From Bacteroidales bacterium (GTDB lineage Bacteria; Bacteroidota; Bacteroidia; Bacteroidales; WCHB1-69): a stretch of DNA of 64,000 nt. Made by a program: the position numbers and the translations under genes. This document shows, piece after piece, positions 24,398 through 33,323 of the stretch (the first letter of the stretch is position 1; each line of letters opens with the position of its first letter). The stretch is from positions 1-64,000 of the forward strand of contig JAGCXN010000044.1 of NCBI GenBank assembly GCA_017961265.1. The letters are read 5' to 3'. The notes beneath the pieces were generated by a model. The model searched no databases. It saw only the letters and a program-made list of their open reading frames with translations, and was not told where the DNA came from.

Positions 24398-25453
24398 TCA
24401 AATTATCAGCATTGCGTCACCGAAGGTAAGGAAGCGGTATTTCTCCTCCACGGCAACCTTGTAAGCATTCATAATGAGGTCGTAGCCACCGTACGCTGCC
24501 ACCATCATCAGCATCGGACTCTGCGGAGCGTGGAAATTTGTCACCATCGCGTCAGGAACCACAAAGTTATAAGGTGGGAAGATAAACTTGTTTGTCCATC
24601 CTTCATACGGCTTCACATGTCCATTGGTATAGGTGGAGGATTCTAATGCCTTCGTAGTGGTGGTGCCTATGGAGACAATCTTGTGTCCGGCGTCCTTAGC
24701 ATCATTAATAGTTTTGGCGCACTCTTCGGTGATAATCATGGACTCGGAATCAGTCTTGTGCTTAGTGAGGTCTTCCACGTCAATGTCACGGAAATTACCC
24801 AATCCAGCATGAAGGGTCAGTTCAGCGAACTCCACTCCTTTCAGTTCCAGACGTTTCATCAGGATCTTGCTGAAATGGAAACCGGCACTCGGAGCGGCGA
24901 CGGCACCTTCCTCCTTGGCATAGATGGTCTGGTAATCTTCCTCGTCCTCCGGAACGATCTCGCGCAACCGCTGGATATCCTCAGGGATCGGCGTCGCCCC
25001 AAGCTGACGAAGTTTCAGCTTGAAAGCATCATGGTCATCATCAAAAAGGAAACGGAGCGTGCGGCCACGGGAAGTGGTGTTGTCAATCACTTCGGCCACG
25101 AGGTCACTATTTTCGCCAAAGTATAACTTGTTGCCGATACGGATCTTGCGGGCAGGATCCACCAACACATCCCAAAGGCGACTTTCCTCGTCCAACTCAC
25201 GGAGAAGGGTGACACGGATCTTTGCCCCCGTCTTTTCCTTCTCCCCATAAAGCAAAGATGGGAAGACTTTAGTGTTGTTCATTACAAAAACATCACCTTC
25301 GTCAAAATAGTTTAAAATATCCTTAAAAACCTTGTGCTCAATGGTCTGCTTTTTTCTGTCAATCACCATCAGACGGGCTTCATCGCGTTCCTGTGTCGGG
25401 TGCAGAGCGATCAATTCCTGTGGTAAAAAATACTTAAATTGGGATAATTTCAT
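24398..25453 (-). CDS. queA: S-adenosylmethionine:tRNA ribosyltransferase-isomerase
   Basis: A 351-residue protein of the usual QueA length. It opens with [31 protein letters not shown], the family's diagnostic N-terminus, followed by [13 protein letters not shown], an HYxTVYA-type segment ([21 protein letters not shown]) with FHFSKIL, and near the end a [14 protein letters not shown] motif. QueA adds the cyclopentanediol epoxide ring from AdoMet to preQ1 in tRNA, giving epoxyqueuosine. QueH, which reduces this product, is encoded about 6 kb away on the other strand. Confidence 0.95.
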   Translation of the reverse strand: MKLSQFKYFLPQELIALHPTQERDEARLMVIDRKKQTIEHKVFKDILNYFDEGDVFVMNNTKVFPSLLYGEKEKTGAKIRVTLLRELDEESRLWDVLVDPARKIRIGNKLYFGENSDLVAEVIDNTTSRGRTLRFLFDDDHDAFKLKLRQLGATPIPEDIQRLREIVPEDEEDYQTIYAKEEGAVAAPSAGFHFSKILMKRLELKGVEFAELTLHAGLGNFRDIDVEDLTKHKTDSESMIITEECAKTINDAKDAGHKIVSIGTTTTKALESSTYTNGHVKPYEGWTNKFIFPPYNFVVPDAMVTNFHAPQSPMLMMVAAYGGYDLIMNAYKVAVEEKYRFLTFGDAMLII

Positions 25454-25492
25454 ACGCTAAATTCCTCCTGATTTTGGGGCGGCAAAAATACA

Positions 25493-25500
25493 ACATCACA
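25493..25500 (-). promoter_or_regulatory. -7 box for queA
   Basis: TATTTTTG followed by CC on the minus strand, 39 bp before the queA ATG. The rest of 25,454-25,562 is AT-rich with a repeated AAAAAAATGCA motif. Confidence 0.5.
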
Positions 25501-25562
25501 AACCGTTTGTCAAGAGGGTTTGTTCAAAAAAATGCAAAAAAATGCAGTTTTTGGCAGAAAAA

Positions 25563-26060
25563 TTACAATTCGGAGAAAGGATCTGGAATATGTACCTTAA
25601 AATCAGTGGTTACGAAAAAATAGAATTGATCAATATCACTGCCCGCATAGTAGTTGGCTGTCAGCAAATAGAAACGAACCGTCTTTGGCGCATGTTCGGT
25701 TGCCTCCACTTCACGGTCCCACTGTTCGCCCGCGGCTGCAATCTCATCTATTTGGATTTCCAAATCCCTTGCTGCCACCGTGTCGCCCGACAGCACCGCA
25801 GCTTGGTACTCGTATAACATCTCCGCATCCATCTGATGAAGCAGGTCCACCATAATCTGGGCATATTCATAGTTGTCCACCGTATCAACCTTCACGACAC
25901 GGACAGAATCAAGCCCCTCTATCTGCAGTTCATCCGTCACATACTGGCGCGTCAGATCCGTAAACTGTTCCATTGCGTCACTTTTTTCTGCATTATGACA
26001 CGAAGAAAGCAACAGAATACATCCGGCAAAAAATATCAAAAGGAAGGATACTCTCTTCAT
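25563..26060 (-). CDS. Lipoprotein, unknown
   Basis: A 165-residue protein with a lipoprotein signal (LLLSSC, Cys near residue 20). The mature part is helical and acidic and ends in a YFFVTTDFKVHIPDPF segment. No family is recognised. Its start is 2 bp from the stop of the DUF4831-type gene, so both probably end the rnf transcript. It is likely anchored in the periplasm or outer membrane. Confidence 0.6.
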   Translation of the reverse strand: MKRVSFLLIFFAGCILLLSSCHNAEKSDAMEQFTDLTRQYVTDELQIEGLDSVRVVKVDTVDNYEYAQIMVDLLHQMDAEMLYEYQAAVLSGDTVAARDLEIQIDEIAAAGEQWDREVEATEHAPKTVRFYLLTANYYAGSDIDQFYFFVTTDFKVHIPDPFSEL

Positions 26061-26062
26061 TT

Positions 26063-27178
26063 CTAATAAATCACAGCAAATTTTGTAACGTCAAAATCGT
26101 CATTTCCTGCGGGCAATGTTTCAATCTTGCCGAACTGATAAACAGGACATAATCCCATGGAATAGACCACATCGTGTCCATGGTTAAGATTGACATCGCA
26201 CGGCACTGGCCGACGGATTCGGTATCCGTTGGGCTCTGTGTATTTTTTTCCGCTTTTCTGTTTACTTGCGAATACGCTGACAGGCTCGATACTATACTGT
26301 GGCGATACCGTCAGATAATAGGTGTCGGCAGTTGCACCGCCATCGGCAGAAAAGCCATCATTTGATGTGAAAGAAAATGCAGGAGTGATGTTCGCTTGTC
26401 CGGAAATCACCACGACCTGATAGTGAACTTCATCGCTAATCGTAAAACCCGCAAACAGACCGATATAGTTCTTTTCCAGTTCATTAAGTTCCTCAATCAT
26501 TTTATTGAAAGCTTCCGGCTGGTAAGCTACTTCCTGCTCCCCTGCAAGGAGGGCATATCGGTCTTTCCTGATTTTGTCAATCATGTCGGCAGCCTCCTGC
26601 GCCTTCTGCTCGCTGGTCTTGGTCACCTTCTGCACCCGGCTGGCGGGCACCTGACGCACCACACCATCCACAATCTGCGTCTCCACATAGCTGTTTTCTT
26701 GCTCCATATAAGCAAGATCACTGTAGTAACGGAAGAAATCGGGAATGGGCTGGGTGCTGAAATCATGTGTGGGGTATTCGGCATCCTTTACTGCAACAAT
26801 CTGATTTTCGTAAAGTTTGTTCAGAAAATGGTTTTTTTTCTGCGCCGATGAAAGCTCCACTGCATAGACATAGTCCTCATCAGGGAGTGTGACGGGCGTT
26901 ACAGTAACGCTCTTCAGTGTGTAAGTGGTCCTGTTCTGTGTGACGATGTTGTTCAATCCGAGCAGTTTGGAGGCATAGTCAGCATAGATACCCTTGACTT
27001 CGCGATTCTGCATCACGACCACATCAATTTGGAAGGCGGTTTGCGGAAGCGCGTAAATAAAATAGTCACTACCAAAGACGTAGGTTGAATCAACCGGCAG
27101 TTTTACCACAGACTTTTGCGCAGCGACGGAAAAAAACGAGACTGCGACAAAGCAGAGGAGCATCCACTTCTTTCTCAT
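26063..27178 (-). CDS. DUF4831-like exported protein
   Basis: A 371-residue protein with a signal peptide (residues 1-20). It resembles the DUF4831 family of Bacteroidota, with an N-terminal beta-rich domain (VFGSDYFIYALPQTAFQIDVVVM), a helical middle (KTSEQKAQEAADMIDKIRKDRYALLAGEQEV) and a beta C-terminus ending in a proline-rich part (IRRPVPCDVNLN). Function unknown. It lies 18 bp downstream of rnfA on the same strand, so it may be co-transcribed with the Rnf genes. Confidence 0.65.
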   Translation of the reverse strand: MRKKWMLLCFVAVSFFSVAAQKSVVKLPVDSTYVFGSDYFIYALPQTAFQIDVVVMQNREVKGIYADYASKLLGLNNIVTQNRTTYTLKSVTVTPVTLPDEDYVYAVELSSAQKKNHFLNKLYENQIVAVKDAEYPTHDFSTQPIPDFFRYYSDLAYMEQENSYVETQIVDGVVRQVPASRVQKVTKTSEQKAQEAADMIDKIRKDRYALLAGEQEVAYQPEAFNKMIEELNELEKNYIGLFAGFTISDEVHYQVVVISGQANITPAFSFTSNDGFSADGGATADTYYLTVSPQYSIEPVSVFASKQKSGKKYTEPNGYRIRRPVPCDVNLNHGHDVVYSMGLCPVYQFGKIETLPAGNDDFDVTKFAVIY

Positions 27179-27196
27179 CGTATCAGATACATTATA

Positions 27197-27784
27197 TTAT
27201 ACAAGATTGGCGAAGCCCATAAAGGCCATAGCAAGAATGCCTGCCGTAACGAGGGCAATCGGAACACCCTGCATTGCCTTCGGAACTCTCGAAAGCTCCA
27301 GCTGCTCGCGCATACCGGCAAAAATGAGGATAGCAACGGCAAAACCGAGAGCGGAAGCGACAGTATAGACAAGGCTGTCAAGCATATAGCTTCCAGCGGC
27401 AATGTCAAACTTCTGCGTCACGGAGATGGCGACACCCAAGACGGCGCAGTTAGTCGTGATCAGCGGGAGGAAAATACCCAACGCCTGATAGAGCGGCGGG
27501 CTCATCTTCTTCAGGATGATTTCCACCATCTGCACGAGGGCGGCGATAATCAGGATGAAAGCGATTGTCTGCAAAAACTGAAGGCCCGTCGGAACCAGCA
27601 CATACACATGGATGAGCGAGGTGACGAGCGTAGCCAACGTCATGACAAAGATGACGGCTACACCCATACCGAGAGCGGTGCTTAACTTATTGGAAACACC
27701 CAAGAAGGGGCATATACCCAGGAACTGCGATAAAACAATATTGTTTACAAAAACGCAGGCAATAATCATCAAAACATATTCCAT
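27197..27784 (-). CDS. rnfA: Ion-translocating oxidoreductase Rnf subunit A
   Basis: A 195-residue, six-helix membrane protein. The N-terminus (VFVNNIVLSQFLGICPFLGVS) and the ITTNCAVLGVAI segment are RnfA signatures, with the Cys residues thought to hold an Fe-S cluster between RnfA and RnfE. RnfA carries electrons and couples ion movement in the Rnf complex (ferredoxin:NAD oxidoreductase). It is the last of the rnf genes here. Confidence 0.92.
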   Translation of the reverse strand: MEYVLMIIACVFVNNIVLSQFLGICPFLGVSNKLSTALGMGVAVIFVMTLATLVTSLIHVYVLVPTGLQFLQTIAFILIIAALVQMVEIILKKMSPPLYQALGIFLPLITTNCAVLGVAISVTQKFDIAAGSYMLDSLVYTVASALGFAVAILIFAGMREQLELSRVPKAMQGVPIALVTAGILAMAFMGFANLV

Positions 27785-27796
27785 AGCTCAGTCGTT

Positions 27797-28390
27797 TTAA
27801 TGTTCGTTACTTTTTTGAAGATGACGGATGAAGGCCATCACGAAGCCGAGGACGAAGAAGGCGCCCGGGGCGAGGACGAAGACCAGGATGTTGGCCGAAG
27901 CCGGCAGGAAAGTGTATCCGAAGATGGAACCGCTGCTCAAAATCTCACGGATGGCACCGATGACCGTCAAGCTGAGAGTGAAACCCAGCCCCATTCCGAT
28001 ACCGTCGAGCATACTGTCGAACACGGTGTTCTTGGAGGCAAATGCCTCGGCGCGGCCCAACACGATGCAGTTGACCACAATCAACGGGATGAACAGGCCC
28101 AAGCTTTCGCCCAATGCCGGCACAAAACCCTGTATCAGCAGGTCAACGATAGAGACGAAGGTGGCGATGACCACAATGAAGGCAGGGATACGCACCTTGT
28201 CGGGGATGAAGTTCTTAAGAAGAGAAATCAGTGCATTGGACATCAGCAACACGAAAGTGGTGGCAACGCCCATGCCAAACCCGTTGAAGGCGGAGGTGGT
28301 GACACCCAGCGTGGGGCACATACCCAAAACCAGCACGAAGGTCGGGTTCTCTTTCAGTATTCCATTAAAGAGTATTTTCAATTTATTCAT
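27797..28390 (-). CDS. rnfE: Rnf subunit E
   Basis: A 197-residue membrane protein paralogous to RnfA. Diagnostic segments are KENPTFVLVLGMCPTLGVTTSA at the start and PLIVVNCIVLGRAEAFA in the middle. It forms the membrane core with RnfA. Its start overlaps the end of rnfG by 8 bp, showing tight coupling. Confidence 0.92.
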   Translation of the reverse strand: MNKLKILFNGILKENPTFVLVLGMCPTLGVTTSAFNGFGMGVATTFVLLMSNALISLLKNFIPDKVRIPAFIVVIATFVSIVDLLIQGFVPALGESLGLFIPLIVVNCIVLGRAEAFASKNTVFDSMLDGIGMGLGFTLSLTVIGAIREILSSGSIFGYTFLPASANILVFVLAPGAFFVLGFVMAFIRHLQKSNEH

Positions 28391-29060
28391 TGTCAGCTCC
28401 TTTCTCCTCGGCTTCGATTTCTACCGGGGCGTTGTTCGATTCTATCTTAAGATTAGGCAACACTTTTGGAAGGGCGATTTCCTTTACCCCTTGAAAAGCC
28501 ATTGCGGCGCGGTTCACGGCATCGCAGTAAGCGCGGGAAGAGATAGTGGCCGCAGTGATGGCGTCCACCTCACCACCGTCCTTCTTCACCTTCAGATCGA
28601 AATTAGAAGCGGAAGGGTTCATATTGACGAACTGCTCTGCAAAGTTGCTCTTGTTTTTATTGATCTTGTCACCAAGTCCAGGGGTTTCCGATGCCTTGAT
28701 CACCTCGGTGCCGAGGATGTTGCCATTGACATCAAAGCCCACCATCAGGGTGAAGGTGCCGCCGAATGCCTTGTTGGTGTAAGTCTCCACTGCCGCACCG
28801 AACAGTGTGTTGTCTTTCGTCACCGCCACATTCACCGTCACGGGATCCTTGTCTCCAGGAACAGTGGTAGGTACGGGGACAATGGAACCGTCAAAGCCCG
28901 GCAATACGGCATTCAACGCACTCTGTTTCTTTTGTGCCTGCACATTGTCGATGGAGTCCTTCGTCAGCAGATAGACACCGGCAAGGGCAGCAGCAGCCAG
29001 CACTGCAATCAGTGCCAGCGACACAATCATATTGGTTAATGTAGATTCTTTCTTACTCAT
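28383..29060 (-). CDS. rnfG: Rnf subunit G, FMN-binding
   Basis: A 225-residue protein with one N-terminal transmembrane helix (about 10-32) and a periplasmic FMN-binding domain. The family motif for covalent FMN attachment (SGAT-S/T) is seen as DAITAATISSRA near residue 170, with Ala in place of the usual Gly. The region GETPGLGDK-like (SETPGLGDKINK) is also typical. Overlaps rnfE. Confidence 0.9.
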   Translation of the reverse strand: MSKKESTLTNMIVSLALIAVLAAAALAGVYLLTKDSIDNVQAQKKQSALNAVLPGFDGSIVPVPTTVPGDKDPVTVNVAVTKDNTLFGAAVETYTNKAFGGTFTLMVGFDVNGNILGTEVIKASETPGLGDKINKNKSNFAEQFVNMNPSASNFDLKVKKDGGEVDAITAATISSRAYCDAVNRAAMAFQGVKEIALPKVLPNLKIESNNAPVEIEAEEKGADNE

Positions 29061-29078
29061 TTCGACTCGATTTTAAGA

Positions 29079-30078
29079 CTATTTACCTGCGAAAGTTTTG
29101 GGTTTGAACGCCTTGTCAATAAGCGGGACGACGGAGTTCATGATCAGGATGGCGAAGGATACGCCTTCAGGGTATGCACCGAACATACGAATAATCATCG
29201 TGAGGAGGCCGCAGCCCACACCGAAGACGATCATGCCCCACGGCGAGGTGGGCGACGTGACCATATCGGTAGCCATGAAGCAGGCGCCGAGCAGCATACC
29301 GCCGGTGATGATATGGAAGAACGGATTGGCGTATTGTGTCGGGTCCACCAGCCAGAAGATGCCGGCGAACACGAAAGCAGTCAGCAGGAAGGAAACGGGG
29401 ATATGCCAGCTGATGACGCGGCGTATCAGCAGGAAGATAGCGCCGATGAGAATGGCGATGGCGCTCACTTCACCGAAACTGCCGCCCATCTGGCCGAGCA
29501 GCATCTGGATGTTGTTCGGCATGTCGGGCGAGCCCATCAGCGACTCGACGGTGCCGCCATTCTTCACACCTTCCTTAATGATACCCAGCGGCGTAGGCCC
29601 TGTAACCACGTCGGCGCCGAAGCTCCACAGCGGGGTGGCTTTCGGCCATGAGGTCATCTGCACGGGGAAGGAAATCAGCAAGAACACACGCGCCGTAAGC
29701 GCCGGATTGAAGAGGTTCTTACCCAGTCCGCCGAAGGCCATCTTGGCAATGCCGATGGCGACCAACGCGCCCAAGATGATGAGCGGAATCGGAAGGTTCA
29801 GCGGAACACAAAAGGCGAGCAGAAGTCCCGTGATGACAGCGGAGCCATCACCGATGGAACATTTCCCCTTCAGCAAAAAACGCTGGATCAGCCACTCGAA
29901 GAGCACACAGCTCAAAACTGAGACGGCAGTAAGGATGATTACGGGAAGGCCGAAATAAAAAACGGCCACGAAAAAGGCCGGCATAAGTGCGATAACCACC
30001 GACCACATGATTTTTTTCACAGACTCGTCACCATGTACGTGTGGAGAGCCTGCAACGTGAAGAAGTCTATCACTCATT
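29079..30078 (-). CDS. rnfD: Rnf subunit D
   Basis: The ATG at 30078 (MSDRLLHVAGSPHVHGDES) matches the start of RnfD proteins, giving 332 residues; an upstream in-frame start would reach into the promoter. It has about ten membrane helices and the flavinylation-type motif TGPTPLG near residue 175. The protein binds FMN covalently and forms the ion channel with A and E. It is the first gene of this rnf group; rnfB and rnfC, usually upstream, are absent. Confidence 0.9.
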
Positions 30079-30100
30079 TTCTTAAAAAATTTGAGAGTGC

Positions 30101-30108
30101 AAAGGTAC
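30101..30108 (-). promoter_or_regulatory. -7 box for the rnfD operon
   Basis: TACCTTTG followed by C on the minus strand, 22 bp before the rnfD ATG. It shows that the rnfDGEA unit has its own promoter and is not the tail of a longer rnfBCDGEA operon. Confidence 0.6.
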
Positions 30109-30164
30109 ATCAAATATTAATAGGTGAAAAAATTTTTTTAGGATTTTTTCAAACAAATTCTAAC

Positions 30165-30173
30165 TATATTTGC
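30165..30173 (+). promoter_or_regulatory. -7 box for the 30228 lipoprotein gene
   Basis: TATATTTGC, 54 bp before the ATG, diverging from the rnfD promoter. Confidence 0.55.
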
Positions 30174-30227
30174 ACCCGTTTTATAATAGGAATACCAATA
30201 ATTTATTAACCTTAAAATTAAAGCATT

Positions 30228-31109
30228 ATGAAGAAAATCAATTTGTCCATCATCACCCTTCTGGTGATTGCAATGACCATCGTGTTCGCTTCTTGCACGA
30301 AAGATGGTATTTACAAACCAAAGAAGAAAATCTCCAAAATCTATGAAACTGTACAAACAGATCCCAATCCCACAAAAGAGCTCAAAGAGACATGGACTTG
30401 GAATGGCAAGCTGCTCTCTATGATTGATTACGGGGATGGCGAATTCGCCAAATTCTTATACACCAAAAAGCAACTCTCGTCCATTGAAGGCATGGACAGC
30501 CGCATTGAGGTGAACTACGATGAAAAAGGCAAATACATTGATAATTTCAAAGTTTATTCTGATAATGAACTCCGTGCAACCTACACTTTCGAACATGGTG
30601 ACAAGCACCTTCTCACTGGTTATACCATTGAATATGAAGGTGGGCTTTTCAACAGAAACAGCGCTCGTCTTGTCGAAAATGTATTCCGCTTCCTGGCTCC
30701 TGAAATCGCTTCCGAAGGAGCAGATGAATATGTCCAAATTGCCACCAGCAACCTTAAAGGCAAAGAAAAATATACGGTTACCCTGACCTACGACGGCAAA
30801 AACGTGATCGAAAAAGTGGTCAACAATGGTGACGAAAAATACACCTATACATACACCTATACCGAATACCTGAATCCTTTCTACGGCCTGCTTGATATTA
30901 ATGTTGACAACTTCATCTCCAAGAATGCTGTCTCCTCTTGTGTCATAACCAGACCGAACCTGCCCGACTACAACTACACCTATACCTATCAAGTGGACGG
31001 CAAGGTTCCGACCCAGATGACCGAAAATATGACATGGGCTCTCAATTTGGGGAATACCACCACTACCCATACTGAGACCATCACCACTGACTACGAATTC
31101 ACAAAATAG
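30228..31109 (+). CDS. Lipoprotein, unknown, with YTYT-type repeats
   Basis: A 293-residue protein with a lipoprotein signal (IVFASC). The mature region is beta-rich, with runs such as YTYTYTYTEY and YTYTYQV and repeated patterns of the type LxxxxYxYDxxGxL. These are like the short-strand (YD-repeat or DUF4595-like) lipoproteins of Bacteroidota. It has its own promoter and a downstream terminator, so it is monocistronic. Likely outer-membrane or periplasmic; function unknown. Confidence 0.6.
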   Translation: MKKINLSIITLLVIAMTIVFASCTKDGIYKPKKKISKIYETVQTDPNPTKELKETWTWNGKLLSMIDYGDGEFAKFLYTKKQLSSIEGMDSRIEVNYDEKGKYIDNFKVYSDNELRATYTFEHGDKHLLTGYTIEYEGGLFNRNSARLVENVFRFLAPEIASEGADEYVQIATSNLKGKEKYTVTLTYDGKNVIEKVVNNGDEKYTYTYTYTEYLNPFYGLLDINVDNFISKNAVSSCVITRPNLPDYNYTYTYQVDGKVPTQMTENMTWALNLGNTTTTHTETITTDYEFTK

Positions 31110-31133
31110 TCATTTTTTAATATGAAATAGTCT

Positions 31134-31170
31134 GAGGTGGCGGGCAAAAGCCGTCACCTCTTTTCTTTTA
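31134..31170 (+). terminator. Terminator behind the lipoprotein gene
   Basis: Stem GAGGTGGCGGGC with GCCGTCACCTC (one G-T pair and one bulge), AAAA loop, then TTTTCTTTTA. It ends 3 bp before the queH ATG, so queH either needs read-through or has a promoter I do not see. Confidence 0.75.
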
Positions 31171-31172
31171 TA

Positions 31173-31742
31173 ATGGCAATGGAAGAAAAACGCACCGTCC
31201 TTCTGCACTGCTGCTGCGCCCCTTGCTCGGCGGCCATCCTCGAATGGCTGTTAGCCAACGGCTGGCAGCCGACCCTTTACTACTTCAACCCCAACATCTT
31301 TCCTGAAGAAGAGTATGTCATCCGCAAAAACGAGTGCACCAAGTATGCCGCTAAGTTGGGCGTCCCCATTATTGACGGAGACTACGACCATGCGGCGTGG
31401 CTGCAAGGGATTGCAGGCTTGGAGGACGAGCCTGAGCGTGGTAAACGCTGCCTCCAGTGCTTCCGCATCCGCATGGCGGCGGCGGCAAGGAAAGCGCACG
31501 AACTCGGCTTCACGGTCTTCGCCACCACCCTCGCCTCCTCACGGTGGAAGAATCTTGAACAAATCAATGCAGCAGGTTTGGAGGCCGCCGCTGCATATCC
31601 CGGATTGCGCTTCTGGGACAACAACTGGCGCAAGGGCGGCCTGCAGGAACGACGAAACGCCCTCCTCAAAGAGAACGGCTTCTACAACCAGCTGTACTGT
31701 GGCTGCGAGTTCGCCATGCGGACGGCGACTACGGAAAAATAG
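31173..31742 (+). CDS. queH: Epoxyqueuosine reductase, QueH type
   Basis: The ATG at 31173 gives 189 residues, the normal size of QueH (DUF208). The N-terminal VLLHCCCAPCSAA and the central KRCLQCFRIRM motif carry the paired cysteines that bind the Fe-S cluster, and a CGCEFA motif lies near the end. It reduces epoxyqueuosine in tRNA to queuosine, replacing the cobalamin enzyme QueG. The QueA gene for the preceding step lies 6 kb away. Confidence 0.92.
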   Translation: MAMEEKRTVLLHCCCAPCSAAILEWLLANGWQPTLYYFNPNIFPEEEYVIRKNECTKYAAKLGVPIIDGDYDHAAWLQGIAGLEDEPERGKRCLQCFRIRMAAAARKAHELGFTVFATTLASSRWKNLEQINAAGLEAAAAYPGLRFWDNNWRKGGLQERRNALLKENGFYNQLYCGCEFAMRTATTEK

Positions 31743-31747
31743 GACTA

Positions 31748-32710
31748 TTATTCTTCTGTCTCCGGGAAGAAGGAGTCCACAAACTCCTGCCGGTTGAAGA
31801 CCTGCAGTTGGTCAATCTTCTCCCCTACTCCAATGTATTTGACCGGAATCTTAAACTGGTCGGAAATGCCGATGACCACGCCGCCTTTGGCCGTGCCGTC
31901 GAGCTTGGTGATGGCCATGGCCGTAACCTGCGTGGCGGCAGTGAACTGACGGGCCTGTTCCACGGCATTCTGGCCGGTGGATCCGTCGAGCACCAGCAGC
32001 ACCTCATCGGGCGTGTCCGGAAGCAACTTGCTCGTGACGTTGCGTATCTTGGTAAGTTCGCGCATCAGGTTGGCCTTGTTGTGCAAACGTCCGGCGGTGT
32101 CAATGATGACTACATCGCTCTTCTGGGCTATGGCCGACTTGACGGTATCGTAAGCGACGGAGGCAGGATCCGCACCCATCTTCTGGGTCACGATGGGCAC
32201 TCCGGCACGTTCAGCCCACGCCTCCAACTGCTCAATGGCGGCGGCACGGAAGGTATCGGCGGCACCCAGCATCACAGAGTAGCCTTTCTGTTTGAATTGG
32301 TAGGCCAACTTGCCAATGGTGGTAGTCTTGCCGGCGCCGTTTACTCCGACCACCATCATCACATACGGTCGGTCAAGCTTGGGTATCTCGAAATCGGCAA
32401 GATCCTGCGTGTTGTTTTCCATCAGCAGGCCGCCAATCTCCTCACGGAGAATCATATTCAGCTGTCCTGTACCTAGGTACTTGTCACGGGAGACCCTACT
32501 CTCGATTCGACTGATGATCTTCAAGGTTGTTTCCACACCGACATCGGAAGTAACCAAAACCTCTTCCAAATTGTCAAGAACTTCGTCGTCCACTTTCGAT
32601 TTTCCCATCACGGTCTTGGCCAGTTTCGCAAAAAAACTTTGCTTCGACTTTTCAAGCCCCTTGTTCAAATCTTCCTTTTTCTCCTTAGAAAAAATAGATA
32701 AAAAGCCCAT
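31748..32710 (-). CDS. ftsY: Signal recognition particle receptor FtsY
   Basis: The ATG at 32710 (MGFLSIFSKEKKEDL) gives 320 residues; the longer in-frame extension upstream runs through the promoter. Domain order is a short helical N region (residues ~1-90) and the SRP GTPase NG domain, with GVNGAGKTTTIGK (P-loop), DTFRAAAIEQL, DTAGRLHNK and TKLDGTAKGG. It docks SRP-ribosome complexes at the inner membrane. The short N-terminal extension without the acidic A domain is usual in Bacteroidota. Confidence 0.95.
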   Translation of the reverse strand: MGFLSIFSKEKKEDLNKGLEKSKQSFFAKLAKTVMGKSKVDDEVLDNLEEVLVTSDVGVETTLKIISRIESRVSRDKYLGTGQLNMILREEIGGLLMENNTQDLADFEIPKLDRPYVMMVVGVNGAGKTTTIGKLAYQFKQKGYSVMLGAADTFRAAAIEQLEAWAERAGVPIVTQKMGADPASVAYDTVKSAIAQKSDVVIIDTAGRLHNKANLMRELTKIRNVTSKLLPDTPDEVLLVLDGSTGQNAVEQARQFTAATQVTAMAITKLDGTAKGGVVIGISDQFKIPVKYIGVGEKIDQLQVFNRQEFVDSFFPETEE

Positions 32711-32736
32711 ATTATGCCTGTTTTGAAAAACAGCGG

Positions 32737-32744
32737 CAAAGATA
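32737..32744 (-). promoter_or_regulatory. -7 box for ftsY
   Basis: TATCTTTG followed by C on the minus strand, 26 bp before the ATG at 32710. It supports the shorter start. Confidence 0.55.
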
Positions 32745-32835
32745 CAAAACAATATACAACAGGCAACCACTTTTAGCAGAATTATTTTAAATTTAAAATA
32801 AGCACAAAACAACTCGCCAATAGAAAAAATTTTAT

Positions 32836-32843
32836 TACTTTTG
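32836..32843 (+). promoter_or_regulatory. -7 box for the 32882 lipoprotein and buk
   Basis: TACTTTTG followed by C, 38 bp before the ATG at 32882. It diverges from the ftsY promoter. Confidence 0.55.
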
Positions 32844-32881
32844 CGCTCGTATTTTTTTGGACAATCTTAATCAATTTTATA

Positions 32882-33298
32882 ATGAAAAAGTATTTCTCAA
32901 TCATCATTTTGAGTGTTGTGGTGATCTGCCTCAGCGGATGTGCCAAGTTCGAACCTGCCACCATTGACCTGAGTGTCACTCCTATGCCTGTAAACAGCGA
33001 AACCATGTGGCTCGACTGCAAGGGTACCGTCACCAACAACGGCGGCTGCAAGTATTTCAACGAAATGGGCTTCCTTTTTAGCCTCACTCCTGATCCTGTG
33101 TACAAAGCCGAGGATGTGACCACCGTTGCCGTGGAGGAGAATATCGAGACCCCCACTTTTGACCTCACCTACACCAGCGTGATGATCGACACCGTCTATT
33201 TCGTACGCGCCTACGTTTGCACCAATGCCGGCACGGGCTATAGCGAAACGAAAATGGTGAGCACCCATTTCCCCGAGACCGTCGAACCTACAGAATAA
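32882..33298 (+). CDS. Small lipoprotein with a fibronectin-like fold
   Basis: A 138-residue protein with a lipoprotein signal (VVICLSGC). The mature region is beta-rich, with CKGTVTNNGGCKYFNEMGFLF and the typical TVYFVRAYVCTNAGTGYSE ending of fibronectin type III-like domains in Bacteroidota surface proteins. It lies 25 bp upstream of the butyrate kinase gene with no visible promoter between, so the two may be transcribed together. Function unknown. Confidence 0.6.
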   Translation: MKKYFSIIILSVVVICLSGCAKFEPATIDLSVTPMPVNSETMWLDCKGTVTNNGGCKYFNEMGFLFSLTPDPVYKAEDVTTVAVEENIETPTFDLTYTSVMIDTVYFVRAYVCTNAGTGYSETKMVSTHFPETVEPTE

Positions 33299-33323
33299 TC
33301 ATTAACCCTAACATAACTTATTT

